Both the position numbers and the translations under genes were made by a program. Shown in pieces: positions 35,396-43,800 of a stretch of DNA of 64,000 nucleotides. The DNA is from Dethiosulfatarculus sandiegensis (GTDB taxonomy: Bacteria > Desulfobacterota > Desulfarculia > Desulfarculales > Desulfarculaceae). The stretch spans positions 48,165 through 112,164 of the forward strand of contig NZ_AZAC01000045.1 in the NCBI RefSeq assembly GCF_000931935.2, given 5' to 3'. The notes beneath the pieces were generated by a model that did no database searches, had not been told where the DNA came from, and saw only the letters and a list, made by a program, of their open reading frames with translations. The stretch's first letter is position 1. Each line of letters opens with the position of its first letter.

Positions 35396-35716
35396 GTGCA
35401 CTACCTGCCGTTACTGGCCAATCAGATTTACTTGGAGACCCATACAAATACAGCCTCCCCCGATCTAATCACAATTATCGCGGCCTCCCTTTCCCTGGTA
35501 GCCTTTTTCCTTTCCCAAGGCATGGGGGATGATAAGGGAAAATCAATATATTCCGCACCGGCAATATCAAATTTTCTGACGGTTCGTCTGTAGTGCACGA
35601 ATGTTGCGAAGGCATTGCCGCAGGGCCTTTTTCAGGCGGGAAGATAAATCAGGTGGAATGTTCCTTGGAATGGGGAGCAGTTGCCAGTGTGGCGTTTCCT
35701 GATCGCCGGAGTGGGT
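35396..35716 (+). other. Region of decayed sequence
   Basis: One open frame (35396-35593) encodes a single hydrophobic segment (DLITIIAASLSLVAFFLSQ) in a polar context, without a ribosome site. It may be the remnant of a membrane protein that has fused to the decayed regulator by deletion, but I cannot name it. The remainder shows nothing. Confidence 0.35.
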
Positions 35717-36409
35717 TTATATTTTCTTCGCCACTGTACTTGGCCCTCTTCTCCCCACCTTGGGACCGTCGGATACGGTGAATCCCGCTTGTTTGAGGTT
35801 GTCCCGCACATGCCTTGCGCAGCTGTAGGTTGCAAGCACGGCCTTTTTTTTCATAAGCAGCCTGATATCAGAGAAAAACTCAGCTGTCCACAGCTCCGGG
35901 TTTTTCCTGGGCGCAAAGGCGTCGTGCAATACAGCTTCAAAGCGGGCTTCATGGGAGGGGAAGAGTTTTTTCGCTATCTGTTCGGCGCCACCCATGATGA
36001 TTTCCAGGCAAAGGTTGTCCTTTTGCAGCTGTTTCACAGGTCCGTAGGCCAGGTTTTTGTTTTCCAGGGAGGCCAGGCTTTGGACCAAGTGGTAATGCCT
36101 GAGCAAATGCGGGGCGATCTCTTGGGTTTTGGCCAGGATGTCCTGGTGCTTTTCCAGGCTGATTATATTGATCCGGCAAGCTGGGTTGGCCTGCATGGCG
36201 GCATCCAGGGCCGCGCAAAAATTGTAGCCAAGCCCAAAGCCAATATCCAATAAATCCAGCCTGCCTCGGGCGGCCAGTTCGGCTATGCCACAGGGCTCAA
36301 TATATTTTCTAAACGACTCCTCAACAGCCCCTGTGGTGGCGTGATACAGATCTCCATATTCTTCATTATAAAAGGTCTCGGATCCGTCTTTGGTGGTTCG
36401 CTTTTTCAT
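35717..36409 (-). CDS. MnmD-like tRNA wobble-uridine methyltransferase (DUF752)
   Basis: A 230-residue SAM-dependent methyltransferase resembling the methyltransferase half of MnmC, here without the FAD oxidase half, as in stand-alone MnmD/MnmC2 proteins. It would complete methylaminomethyl modification at uridine 34 of certain tRNAs. Evidence: the family opening TKDGSETFYNEEYGDLYHATTGAVEES, the SAM loop LLDIGFGLGYNFCAAL and the substrate-site motif LHDAFAPRKNPELWTAEFF. The last conserved stretch (AVLATYSCARHVRDNLKQAGF) is also present. No signal peptide, single gene. Confidence 0.85.
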   Translation of the reverse strand: MKKRTTKDGSETFYNEEYGDLYHATTGAVEESFRKYIEPCGIAELAARGRLDLLDIGFGLGYNFCAALDAAMQANPACRINIISLEKHQDILAKTQEIAPHLLRHYHLVQSLASLENKNLAYGPVKQLQKDNLCLEIIMGGAEQIAKKLFPSHEARFEAVLHDAFAPRKNPELWTAEFFSDIRLLMKKKAVLATYSCARHVRDNLKQAGFTVSDGPKVGRRGPSTVAKKI

Positions 36410-36510
36410 AAAATGCCCAGAGCTGTTATTGAGGATTTAACACAACTCCAAACTTATCTTGAGGCCTGTCCCCCGTCCACAGAAGGATAGGGGTAACTCT
36501 ATGTTGTTTT

Positions 36511-37848
36511 TCAGTGTTTCATAACCCAGGCGGCGATATCCTCTATCACTTGCACGTCTATATTTCCGGGGTTCTGATACTCCTTACCGGTGCTTTTGCC
36601 GTCCACTTTCATGAAAAGGTGATTTAGCTTTGGATAGAACCTGAACTCCAGGTTCGGCATTTGGGAAAGTTCTTTTTGCCACAGGCCAAAATCCCTGTCT
36701 TTGTTAACCTGGCAATCATTGCCGCCCTGCATTATCAGAACCGGCCTTATAATGGCCTTGGCCGCTTTAACGGGGTTGTAGGCCTTGAGGTCCAGCCAAT
36801 AGGCAGGCGGAGCGCCGAGCAACATGCCTTGGGAGGTTTCCCGGTTGGTGAGGTTTTTTATCTTTGTCACCAGTTTTTTGATCAAGGCCAGGTGCTCTTT
36901 GTCCTTGGCCGTGAGGTCTGGCTTAAGTGATGCCTGAAAAAGGGTCTGTTCCAGGATGAGGTCTTCCAGGGGCCTGGCATTGGCTGCCATCAGGATAAAC
37001 CCGGCAGCGGTTTTTTGAACCTCAGCGATTCTCGGCATGAGCATGCCGCCCAGGCTGTGGCCCAAAAGAAATATTTTGTCTTTTTTCACGCTTGACTTGC
37101 TTTGCAATAGAGAAACGGCAGCCACTGCATCTTCAATGGTTTCCTGCCGCACAGTCAGGTCGGCGGGATTCTCAGCTGATTGGGCTCCATAGACTCTGGT
37201 TCTTTTGTCATAGCCTAGTACGGCGATCCCCCTGGAGGCCAGGCCCCGGGCCAGGTCCTTGAAAGGTTTGTTCGGGCCTATGGTTTCATCCCTGTCCTGG
37301 GGGCCTGAGCCGTGCACCAGAACAACCGTCGGAAAAGGCCCGCCCTGTTTGGGAAGAGTCAGGGTTCCGGGCAAGACCCATTTGCCTTGGCCCACCTTAA
37401 CCTCGATCTCCTTGAATGAGCCAGGGATTACATAATCAGGCTGACCTGCGGCGGTTTTCTTAACCGGCAGGAAAAATAACCCGGCTATGTTATTTTTCAG
37501 GTCGAAAACGATCTTTATATCAATTAGTTGCTTTTCAAAGACACATCTGGCCAACACAGCCTGATAAAGGCCCTGGATCTTTGTTCTGGTTTGAATGGTT
37601 TTTTTGAATTCACCCGTGGAAGCCAGGAGCCCGCTCCAGAGTTGTCCCAGCTTGTCGGGCGGCAGGGCTTGTTTCATTTTTTGGTCAAAAAGCTCTGCTG
37701 CTTTTGAAAAGTTTCCCTGATTAAGCAGGGATATAAAATTTCGGGCCTGTTGTTCACAGGCTGTTTCCGACCCCAGGGCCGGGGTTGCAATTAAAAGAGC
37801 CGCCAACATAATAAAAACAAACCACTTCAAGGTATATCTCTCCCTCAA
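36511..37848 (-). CDS. Exported alpha/beta hydrolase with DUF3887 domain
   Basis: A 445-residue secreted hydrolase. A signal peptide (ending ALGS near residue 27) is followed by a DUF3887 domain (about residues 30-125, with FISLLNQGNFSKAAELFDQ) and an alpha/beta hydrolase domain. Catalytic elements are present: VLVHGSGPQDRDE (oxyanion loop), LLGHSLGGMLMPRI (nucleophile Ser), IMQGGNDCQVNKDRDF (acid) and a final NHLFM (His). Such proteins are annotated as esterases or dienelactone-hydrolase-like; the natural substrate is unknown. It lies ten bases after the amidohydrolase gene on the same strand and is probably co-transcribed with it. Confidence 0.88.
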   Translation of the reverse strand: MRERYTLKWFVFIMLAALLIATPALGSETACEQQARNFISLLNQGNFSKAAELFDQKMKQALPPDKLGQLWSGLLASTGEFKKTIQTRTKIQGLYQAVLARCVFEKQLIDIKIVFDLKNNIAGLFFLPVKKTAAGQPDYVIPGSFKEIEVKVGQGKWVLPGTLTLPKQGGPFPTVVLVHGSGPQDRDETIGPNKPFKDLARGLASRGIAVLGYDKRTRVYGAQSAENPADLTVRQETIEDAVAAVSLLQSKSSVKKDKIFLLGHSLGGMLMPRIAEVQKTAAGFILMAANARPLEDLILEQTLFQASLKPDLTAKDKEHLALIKKLVTKIKNLTNRETSQGMLLGAPPAYWLDLKAYNPVKAAKAIIRPVLIMQGGNDCQVNKDRDFGLWQKELSQMPNLEFRFYPKLNHLFMKVDGKSTGKEYQNPGNIDVQVIEDIAAWVMKH

Positions 37849-37858
37849 TTGAGCAGGC

Positions 37859-38713
37859 TCAGTTTAATACGGAAAGAAGAGTGTGGCTTTGGATGGCCTG
37901 TTTCTCCATTTTGCTCAAGGAGAGGCCGTCAAACCATCTGCGGTATTCCAAAGGCGAGCGCCAGGGAGCGTCTGTGCCGTAGATAACCCGGTCCGCTCCC
38001 TTTTTTCTTATGAGCGCAACCAAGGCCTCGGGCTCGATCAGGCCGTTTAAATAGGATATGTCAAGGTATATGTTGTCAAACTTCATTAAGGGGTCAAGCT
38101 GGTCCCAGCCATAAAGGCATCCGCCGTGGGCGGCTATTATCTTTACCCCGGGATGGGCCTTGGCCATCTCGGCTATCTGCACCGGGGTCACTCCATGAAA
38201 TTTAAAGGCGTCCATAACCCATTTGATATGGGGCTTGGCCTTTACCAGTCCTTTTCTGCTCAAGGTGTCCGTGAGAACCGGCAGTGAAGCTTCACTGATC
38301 AAATCAAAGAGTTTATGGCAAAGGGGGTCTGTAAGGCTGAAATGCTGGATAAAGGGGTGTAATTTAATGCCCTTGAGCCCCAGTTCGATGGCTTCTTCAA
38401 AATCCTTTTGGGCTTCTCCCTTGGGATGAAGAGTGGCAAAGGGAATAATGCGCGGGTTTTTCCGCGCAGCCTGGGCAGACCAGTGGTTAAGCTCGCTGAC
38501 CCTGTCTTTTTTACCGGTTACCGGCAACAGCACCATCTGGTCCACACCGGCTTCTTCCTGGGAGGCAATAAGGCTTTCAAGGTCACCCCGGCTCTTAAGC
38601 GACCACTTGTTGGGGTCATCCGAGGCCAGTTCACTATCGAGCATTTCCAGACGCTGACGCAGAATTTCCAGATCTTCAGAGAGATATGCGTGGGTGTGTC
38701 CGTCTATAATCAT
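37859..38713 (-). CDS. Amidohydrolase family (amidohydrolase_2) metal-dependent hydrolase
   Basis: A 284-residue TIM-barrel hydrolase or decarboxylase. The metal-binding HxH motif is at residues 6-8 (MIIDGHTHAY), a barrel-strand histidine lies in IIAAHGGCLYGW, and the final aspartate lies in VIYGTDAPW. The middle contains GLKGIKLHPFIQHFSL, typical for the amidohydrolase_2 branch that contains decarboxylases and lactonases. No signal peptide, so it is cytoplasmic, unlike the secreted hydrolase encoded just downstream. The reaction cannot be specified. Confidence 0.88.
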   Translation of the reverse strand: MIIDGHTHAYLSEDLEILRQRLEMLDSELASDDPNKWSLKSRGDLESLIASQEEAGVDQMVLLPVTGKKDRVSELNHWSAQAARKNPRIIPFATLHPKGEAQKDFEEAIELGLKGIKLHPFIQHFSLTDPLCHKLFDLISEASLPVLTDTLSRKGLVKAKPHIKWVMDAFKFHGVTPVQIAEMAKAHPGVKIIAAHGGCLYGWDQLDPLMKFDNIYLDISYLNGLIEPEALVALIRKKGADRVIYGTDAPWRSPLEYRRWFDGLSLSKMEKQAIQSHTLLSVLN

Positions 38714-39132
38714 TTTAGGCCGCTTTATCCCAAATTATTGAAAGTTGCATTTTTGTTAGGGCTTAACTTTAACTCCAGGGCGCGATGTAAGACAAAACAA
38801 GAAATATCGCCCTGTTTTTCGCTGCATTTTGATTCAGGAACGGGTAAGGTTTTCCTGCGGTTCACCCGAAAGGGCTGGAAACCCCATTAAGCCGCCAATA
38901 CATTTTAGAAATGCAGCCTGCCAAGGCTTTTTGGTAAACCATATTTGTTGATAAAACAAGCCGAGTCAAGTGTATTGGGATGATTAACCCTGCCGCCCGT
39001 ATTTTGGCAGGGGCTATGAGGTTTACAACTCACCGGCCCTGTGATAGATACCTTTGATTGCAGGTTTGTTTTTGTTTTTTTAACCCAGACCCGCCGGGTA
39101 TGCGTGGGCCGGAACCATAAGTGTTGCATAAC
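38714..39132. other. Intergenic region upstream of leuS
   Basis: About 420 bases without a supportable gene separate the divergent amidohydrolase and leuS genes. I looked for a T-box leader (the conserved AGGGTGG-type motif) and for a leader peptide rich in leucine codons and found neither. An open frame at 38408-38890 mainly mirrors the amidohydrolase gene. Confidence 0.5.
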
Positions 39133-41640
39133 ATGACAGAAAACCAGAAAAACCATCCGGAGTTTTACAAACCCGAAGAGTTGGAGCCCAAGTGGCAAAA
39201 AACCTGGGAGAAAAACAACATCTTTCAGGTTACCGAAGACCCCTCGCGCCCCAAGTACTACCTGCTGGAGATGTTCCCTTATCCCAGCGGCCGTATTCAC
39301 ATGGGCCATGTGCGCAACTACTCCATAGGCGATGTGGTGGCCCGCATAAAGCGTATGCAGGGTATGAACGTCCTGCATCCCATGGGCTGGGACGCCTTTG
39401 GCATGCCTGCCGAAAACGCGGCTATTGCCAATAACACCCACCCGGCCAAGTGGACCTATGAAAACATAGACTACATGAGGGACCAGCTTAAAATGCTGGG
39501 CTTTTCCTATGACTGGGACAGGGAGCTTGCCACCTGCGACCCGGACTACTACCGCTGGGAACAGCTTGTTTTTCTCAAGATGTGGGAAAAGGGCCTGGTC
39601 TACCGCAAGCGCTCACTTGTGAACTGGTGTGAGAAATGCCAGACCGTGCTGGCCAATGAGCAGGTTGAAGACGGTCTGTGCTGGCGTTGCGCCAGCCCGG
39701 CCGAGAAACGCTCCTTGGACGGCTATTTCTTCCGCATTACGGATTACGCCGAAGAACTGCTGGAATGGATCGACAAGCTGCCCGGCTGGCCCGAGCGGGT
39801 TCTCACCATGCAGCGCAACTGGATCGGCAAGTCCCACGGTGCCAAGATCACTTTCAATATCAAGGATTCCGACGAGTCCATTACCGTATTCACCACCAGG
39901 GCCGACACTTTGTTCGGAGCCACCTTCATGAGTTTGGCGCCCGAGCATCCCATGGCCATGGATCTGGCCCAGGGAACCGGCCAGGAAAAGGCTGTCAAGG
40001 AATTCATCGACAAGGTCGGGCGCCAGTCCATGAGTGAACGCGCCGATGACAAGCATAAGGAAGGTGTCTTCACCGGCTCCTATTGCATCAACCCCATGAC
40101 CGGCAAAGAGATGCCGATCTTTGTGGCCAACTTCGTGTTGATGGATTACGGCACCGGCGCCGTTATGGCGGTTCCCACCCACGACCAGCGCGACTTTGAG
40201 TTTGCCAAGGTATATGATCTTCCCCTGGTGGAGGTGATCGCAGGCCCTGACGGCGCGGTCGGCGTGGAGAATATGGCCGAGGCCTACACCGATTACGGCA
40301 CTTTGGTGAACTCAGGCGAGTTCAACGGCATGACCACCAAAGAGGCCCAAAAGGCCATTGCCGAGGCTCTGGAGAAAAAGGGGCAGGGCAGCACCACCAT
40401 CAACTACAGGCTCAGGGACTGGGGTATCAGCCGTCAGCGTTACTGGGGCGCGCCGATCCCCATGGTGCATTGCGAAAAATGCGGCGTGGTGCCTGAAAAG
40501 GCGGAGAACCTGCCGGTCAAGCTTCCCCTGGACGCCAAACTGCCGGAGACAGGCGGATCGCCTCTGCCGACCCTGGATTCCTGGGTGAACACCACCTGCC
40601 CCAAATGCGGTGGCCCGGCTAGGCGCGAGACAGATACCATGGACACCTTTATGGAGTCTTCCTGGTACTTTGCACGCTATTGCTGCCCTAAATACGATAA
40701 GGGCGTCCTGGACCCCGAGGCGATTAAGTACTGGATGCCGGTGGATCAGTACATCGGCGGTATCGAACACGCGGTCCTGCACCTTTTGTATTCCCGTTTT
40801 TTCGTCAAGGTGCTGAGGGATTTGGGCTATATTGAAGAGAACGAGCCCTTCAAGAACCTGCTCACCCAGGGCATGGTCATTAAAGACGGCTCCAAGATGT
40901 CCAAGTCCAAGGGCAATGTGGTGGACCCGGACAGCATGGTCAAGCGCTATGGCGCGGACACTGTGCGTCTGTTCAGCCTGTTCGCAGCTCCGCCGGAAAG
41001 GGATCTGGACTGGTCGGACAAGGGTGTGGACGGCGCTCACAGGTTTATCAATCGCCTGTGGAGGTTGGGCCTGGCCGTTTCCGAGGAAGCCAAGGGCGCC
41101 AAGTCCTTCTCCGGGAAAGTCAAGCTCAAAGGCCCCTTGGCAGATTTGCACGCCAAGACCCACGAGACCATTAAAAAGGTCACCGATGACGTGAATAACA
41201 GGTTCCAGTTTAATACCGCCATTGCAGCGGTCATGGAGCTGGTCAACCTGATAAGCCTGGTGCAGCAGAACCAGGATCTGGAAAAAGACCCCAACCGGGC
41301 AGCCGTGCTGCGTGAGGCCATGGAAGCGGCGGTTGTGCTGATCAGCCCCATGGCGCCCCATGTTGCCGATGAGCTTTGGCAGCGCCTCGGGCACGAGGGC
41401 TTTTTGATTGAAAAGCCCTGGCCCGAGTATGACGAAGCCGCCCTGGTCAAGGCTGAAAAGCTGGTGGTGGTCCAGGTGCGCGGCAAGGTGAGGGCCAAAC
41501 TCACCCTGCCGAGCGATGCAGACGATGAAGCCTTGAAAAAGGCCGCCTTGGATGATGAAAAGGTGCAGGGCTTTATCGAGGGCCATGAGATCAAAAAGGT
41601 GATCGTGGTTCAAGGCAAGTTGGTAAATATTGTAATCTGA
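39133..41640 (+). CDS. leuS: Leucyl-tRNA synthetase
   Basis: An 835-residue class I aminoacyl-tRNA synthetase that charges tRNA-Leu. The HIGH motif appears as HMGH (residues 56-59 in PYPSGRIHMGHVRN) and the KMSKS motif at residues 588-592. Between them lie the zinc-binding CxxC pairs (CEKC...CWRC), the CP1 editing domain with its T-rich GTGAVMAVPTHDQRDFEFA segment, and the WGISRQRYWGAPIP stretch typical for LeuRS. I use ATG 39133; a GTG four codons upstream is possible. It starts the conserved leuS-lptE-holA block. Confidence 0.98.
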   Translation: MTENQKNHPEFYKPEELEPKWQKTWEKNNIFQVTEDPSRPKYYLLEMFPYPSGRIHMGHVRNYSIGDVVARIKRMQGMNVLHPMGWDAFGMPAENAAIANNTHPAKWTYENIDYMRDQLKMLGFSYDWDRELATCDPDYYRWEQLVFLKMWEKGLVYRKRSLVNWCEKCQTVLANEQVEDGLCWRCASPAEKRSLDGYFFRITDYAEELLEWIDKLPGWPERVLTMQRNWIGKSHGAKITFNIKDSDESITVFTTRADTLFGATFMSLAPEHPMAMDLAQGTGQEKAVKEFIDKVGRQSMSERADDKHKEGVFTGSYCINPMTGKEMPIFVANFVLMDYGTGAVMAVPTHDQRDFEFAKVYDLPLVEVIAGPDGAVGVENMAEAYTDYGTLVNSGEFNGMTTKEAQKAIAEALEKKGQGSTTINYRLRDWGISRQRYWGAPIPMVHCEKCGVVPEKAENLPVKLPLDAKLPETGGSPLPTLDSWVNTTCPKCGGPARRETDTMDTFMESSWYFARYCCPKYDKGVLDPEAIKYWMPVDQYIGGIEHAVLHLLYSRFFVKVLRDLGYIEENEPFKNLLTQGMVIKDGSKMSKSKGNVVDPDSMVKRYGADTVRLFSLFAAPPERDLDWSDKGVDGAHRFINRLWRLGLAVSEEAKGAKSFSGKVKLKGPLADLHAKTHETIKKVTDDVNNRFQFNTAIAAVMELVNLISLVQQNQDLEKDPNRAAVLREAMEAAVVLISPMAPHVADELWQRLGHEGFLIEKPWPEYDEAALVKAEKLVVVQVRGKVRAKLTLPSDADDEALKKAALDDEKVQGFIEGHEIKKVIVVQGKLVNIVI

Positions 41641-41648
41641 TATCACGG

Positions 41649-41690
41649 CCAAGGCGGTTTCGGGCATATTGGCTTGACCGCCTTGGTTTA
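41649..41690 (+). terminator. Possible terminator or attenuator after leuS
   Basis: A 10-bp perfect stem (41649-41658 with 41677-41686), starting eight bases after the leuS stop, is followed by TTTATG. The loop is 18 bases and the T-run is short, so read-through into lptE is likely. Confidence 0.45.
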
Positions 41691-41807
41691 TGCTATAAAG
41701 GCTTAGCAGGCGGCTCGCAAACACCTGTGCGGGTTAAGCTTGGCCGTTAAAAAGAGCCCCGGATTTTGGGGCCTGATCCTTGGACAGCCCATTTTAAGGA
41801 GGACCTC

Positions 41808-42323
41808 TTGAAAAAGTATCTGGTGCTCGCTATGATCTGCGTGGCTATGGCAGTCAGCGCCTGCGGATACAGCTTCCGCGGCAAGTTGAACAACCTGCCT
41901 CCGGATGTGCTCACCATACAGATCCCGGTTTTTGAAAACAGAAGCGGTGAGGAACGGGCCGAGACCGTGTTCACCGACCAGGTGATCTTTGAGTTCACCA
42001 GAAGCCAGATTCTCACCGTGGTGAGCAGGGGCAAGGCCGATTCTGTTCTCAAGGGCGTTATCGTGAAATCCGAGATCAAGGATATTGCGCTTTCCGCCAC
42101 TGAGACAAGCCGCCAGAGGCGCATCACCATGACAGTGGACGCCAGCCTCACCCGCACCAGGGACGGCAGGGTTCTTTGGAGCGGCAGGAACATAGAAGAG
42201 CGCCGCACCTATAGCGTGGGCGCCACACCCCAGTCAACGGAGATCAACAAGAACGAGGCCATCAGGGAACTGGCCGAAGACCTGGCCCAGACCCTGCACG
42301 ACCGCGTGTTTGAGAACTTCTAG
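41808..42323 (+). CDS. lptE: LptE, LPS-assembly lipoprotein
   Basis: A 171-residue outer-membrane lipoprotein that plugs the LptD barrel and helps place lipopolysaccharide in the outer leaflet. I chose TTG 41808 because a full AAGGAGG site lies eight bases upstream and the protein then starts with a proper lipoprotein signal (MKKYLVLAM...), Cys19 following VSA. The mature start CGYSFRG is typical for LptE. The gene sits between leuS and holA, the position it has in many Gram-negative genomes. It is strong evidence that this organism makes an LPS-containing outer membrane. Confidence 0.93.
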   Translation: MKKYLVLAMICVAMAVSACGYSFRGKLNNLPPDVLTIQIPVFENRSGEERAETVFTDQVIFEFTRSQILTVVSRGKADSVLKGVIVKSEIKDIALSATETSRQRRITMTVDASLTRTRDGRVLWSGRNIEERRTYSVGATPQSTEINKNEAIRELAEDLAQTLHDRVFENF

Positions 42324-42348
42324 GCTATTAACTCGGGGATAAGTCCAG

Positions 42349-43425
42349 ATGAAAAACGGCGGGGCAAAGCCCGGCAAACCCAAAGGCGCTTTGTTCTGGC
42401 CTGAACTGGCCTCGGAAGAGGTGGGCCCGCTTTACGGTGTGTTCGGGGAAGAAGATTTCCTGGTAAACCGTGAGGCGGGCTTGTTTTTGGAGGCACCGGC
42501 CTTCAACACCAATCCTTCTTTGAATGTGGAACGTTTCCTGGCCGAGGAGACGCCCCCCTCCAAGGTGCTGGAGAGCGCCCAAACCTTGCCTTTTCTGGGT
42601 AAAAGGCGGCTGGTGATGGTGAGCGGACCGGAGCATTACAAGGCGGACAAGCTGAATCAGTTCCTGGATTACTTTAAGGATCCTTCACCTTTCACTTGCC
42701 TGGTCTTTACCGGCGGTAAACTGGACGCAAGAACCAAGTTTGCCAAAGCCTTAAAGAAAAACGGCAAGATCCGGATAATCAAAAAGCTTTATCCCAATCA
42801 GATACCAGCCTTTTTGCAGGAAAGGGCCAGGGTGCGTGGAAAACAGCTCGGCCCCAGGGCGGCGGAGCGCCTGGCAGAGCTGGGCGCACTTGGCTTGGGC
42901 GCTTTGGATTCAGAGATTGAAAAGCTAAGCCTCTATGTGGGCGCGGAGAAACGAATCTCCCTTGAGCATGTATTGGCTGTTTCAGGCAAGGGCAGGTTAT
43001 ACGGCATCTTTGATTTTACAGATGCCCTGGCCGCAGGAGAGCTTAGCCGCTCCCTTACAGCCTGGGACCAGCTCTATGCCCTGGGTGAGCCCGCCATTAA
43101 GGTCCTGGCCATGATCACAAGGCTTTTCAGGCAACTTTTAGAGGTAAGGCAGATTCTGGAGCAGGGCGGTGGCCAGTCCCAGGTGCAGCGCTCTTTACGA
43201 GTTCCGCCCAAGGCTTTAGCCACCCTTACGGCAAGGGCCAAGCGCGAGTCCATGTCCACTCTGGGTCATGCCCTGGAGCTGATCCTCAAGGCGGACCGGG
43301 CCTTCAAGTCCTCACCTGGTGCGGACCGGGTTATCATGGAGAGATTGTTGTTTGATCTGTGCGGGAGGCAAAAAGGCCACCCCGCCCGAAGCCGGGCGGG
43401 GGTCCAGGCAGGTCTTAGGCGCTGA
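42349..43425 (+). CDS. holA: HolA, DNA polymerase III delta subunit
   Basis: A 358-residue clamp-loader subunit that opens the beta sliding clamp during replication. The family pattern is visible in order: GPLYGVFGEEDFLVNREA near the N-terminus, LPFLGKRRLVMVSG, the small-domain stretch AAERLAELGALGLGALDSEIEKLSLY and the C-terminal collar with LGHALELILKADRAFKS. It follows lptE by 25 bases and is probably co-transcribed. Its last 11 bases overlap the end of the convergent rpsT gene. Confidence 0.95.
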   Translation: MKNGGAKPGKPKGALFWPELASEEVGPLYGVFGEEDFLVNREAGLFLEAPAFNTNPSLNVERFLAEETPPSKVLESAQTLPFLGKRRLVMVSGPEHYKADKLNQFLDYFKDPSPFTCLVFTGGKLDARTKFAKALKKNGKIRIIKKLYPNQIPAFLQERARVRGKQLGPRAAERLAELGALGLGALDSEIEKLSLYVGAEKRISLEHVLAVSGKGRLYGIFDFTDALAAGELSRSLTAWDQLYALGEPAIKVLAMITRLFRQLLEVRQILEQGGGQSQVQRSLRVPPKALATLTARAKRESMSTLGHALELILKADRAFKSSPGADRVIMERLLFDLCGRQKGHPARSRAGVQAGLRR

Positions 43426-43681
43426 CAGCGTTGACCTGACGGGTAAGCCTGGAAACCTTGCGCGAGGCCTTGTTGGCATGCCAGACACCCTTACCGGCGG
43501 CCTTGTAGATTGCCGGCACGGCGGTTTTCAGGGCAGTCTGGGCCTGTTCGGCATCACCGGCTTCACAAGCAACGGCGACTTTTTTAATGAGATTGCGCAC
43601 CTTGCTCCTGGTAGCGCGTTTACGATCCCTGCGGACCAGGCTCTGGCGGGCCCTTTTCAAAGCGGAAACATGATTTGCCAA
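43415..43681 (-). CDS. rpsT: Ribosomal protein S20
   Basis: An 88-residue, strongly basic helical protein that binds 16S rRNA in the small ribosomal subunit. The typical N-terminus MANHVSALKRARQSLVRRDRKR and the later KGVWHANKASRKVSRL are both present, and the length is normal. A GGATCG-type ribosome site precedes the ATG. It is convergent with holA, with an 11-base overlap of the coding ends, and divergent from murJ, 119 bases away. Confidence 0.97.
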   Translation of the reverse strand: MANHVSALKRARQSLVRRDRKRATRSKVRNLIKKVAVACEAGDAEQAQTALKTAVPAIYKAAGKGVWHANKASRKVSRLTRQVNAVSA

Positions 43682-43800
43682 CTTGCGATCCTCCGAGTAT
43701 TGGCTGATGATTCAAAAATTAAAAGCCTATGTCAATAATAGGCGGATAATCAATTCAGAACTTCTATAGGGCTAAAGCCCTTCTGTCAAGGGATTTATTA

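Noticed and set aside
38714..39132. T-box or leucine attenuator leader before leuS
   Set aside because: No T-box core motif, no leader peptide with leucine codons and no alternative terminator-antiterminator pair were found.
40312..41724. A 470-residue open frame on the minus strand across leuS
   Set aside because: It is antisense to leuS and lptE leader sequence, without recognisable domains or a ribosome site.
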